NCBI GenBank assembly: GCA_025963425.1
Contig: JAOPUQ010000483.1
Location: 1-6,606, forward strand
Direction of reading: 5' to 3'
Source of the DNA: Modestobacter sp.
GTDB taxonomy: Bacteria > Actinomycetota > Actinomycetes > Mycobacteriales > Geodermatophilaceae
DNA length: 6,606 bases
The position numbers and the translations under genes were made by a program. Within the stretch, counting starts at the first letter, position 1. Every line of letters begins with the position of its first letter. The notes below the pieces were generated by a model. That model made no database searches. It worked only from the letters and a program-made list of their open reading frames with translations, and was not told where the DNA came from. Of this stretch, positions 6,242-6,606 are shown piece after piece.

Positions 6242-6606
6242 TCAGTGGTCCACCCGGGCGGTCTCCCGGCGTACGCGCAGGCCGGTCAGCAGCAGGCCCG
6301 CGGCCAGCGCGCCGCCGGCGCCCTCGCCGGCGCGCATGCGCAGGTCCAGGAGCGGCTCCAGGCCGAGGTGCTGCAGGACGACGTCGTGCCCCCGTTCCCG
6401 GCTGCGCTGCCCGGCCACCAGGCACGCCTGGACCCCGGGCTCCACCAGGACGGCGACGAGCGCCGCCAGGGAGGCGGCGAACCCGTCCGGGACGACGACC
6501 GCACGCGCCTCGGCCGCGCCGAGGGTCACCCCGGCCAGCACGGCGAGCTCGGGGCCGCCGAGCTCGGCCAGGGCCAGCAGCGGCTCCCTGCCGAGCGGCG
6601 GGTGCA
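6242..6606 (-). CDS. cobT: Nicotinate-nucleotide--dimethylbenzimidazole phosphoribosyltransferase, C-terminal part
   Basis: The C-terminal 120 codons run in from the right edge and end at TGA (complement of 6242-6244). CobT moves the phosphoribosyl group of nicotinate mononucleotide to 5,6-dimethylbenzimidazole, giving alpha-ribazole phosphate for the lower ligand of cobalamin. Diagnostic stretches are LAELGGPELAVLAGVTLGAA, then a glycine-rich DGFAASLAALVAVL segment, CLVAGQRSRERGH, LGLEPLLDLRMRAGEGAGGA and the closing RVRRETARVDH. The GEG motif (E at 6323-6325) sits where the family's catalytic glutamate is expected (E317 in Salmonella CobT, from memory). A GTG at 6539-6541 could look like a start, but the homology continues unbroken upstream to the window edge, so the gene is simply cut by the window. 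The next gene on the strand begins 45 bases downstream. Other cobalamin genes, if linked, would lie to the right. Confidence 0.9.
   Translation of the reverse strand, partial: HPPLGREPLLALAELGGPELAVLAGVTLGAAEARAVVVPDGFAASLAALVAVLVEPGVQACLVAGQRSRERGHDVVLQHLGLEPLLDLRMRAGEGAGGALAAGLLLTGLRVRRETARVDH

Noticed and set aside
6242..6541. Stand-alone 99-residue protein starting at GTG 6541
   Set aside because: CobT homology continues upstream without a break to the window edge, so this is an internal codon of a cut gene.

Overview
The window is GC-rich throughout (roughly 70% or more), with strong third-position G/C bias and a GTG start on one gene. It looks like a piece of an actinobacterial chromosome. 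The gene set and protein style suggest something near the Geodermatophilaceae or a related high-GC order, but that placement is inference. No tRNA, rRNA, CRISPR array, insertion sequence, prophage gene or attachment site was seen.

Left half, plus strand: the window opens in the last 56 codons of an IclR-family transcriptional regulator. Six bases later comes a glycerol kinase gene (copy 1, 500 aa). A 139-base gap follows, holding two palindromes, and then a second, better conserved glycerol kinase gene (copy 2, 505 aa, GTG start). IclR-type control of glycerol genes is known in actinomycetes (GylR of Streptomyces), so the regulator plus kinases read as a glycerol-uptake unit that makes sn-glycerol 3-phosphate. 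No glycerol facilitator or glycerol-3-phosphate dehydrogenase gene lies in the window. Directly after copy 2 sits a broken remnant of a DUF559/Vsr-like endonuclease-fold protein: only its C-terminal part survives, split by a frameshift.

Right half, minus strand: a hairpin at 3560-3579 separates the convergent halves. In transcription order the minus-strand genes are the C-terminal 120 codons of cobT (lower cobalamin ligand activation), a shrunken AraC-family regulator, a VOC/glyoxalase-fold protein whose start codon overlaps the regulator's stop (ATGA), and pgm (glucose 6-phosphate/glucose 1-phosphate interconversion). The AraC-like protein appears to have lost several internal segments without losing its frame, including the first helix of its second helix-turn-helix.

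I do not see a new defence or mobile system. The points most worth a second look are the eroded AraC gene still translationally linked to its VOC partner, the endonuclease-fold relic behind the second kinase, the divergence and extreme lysine poverty of kinase copy 1, and a 22-bp imperfect palindrome in front of kinase copy 2.
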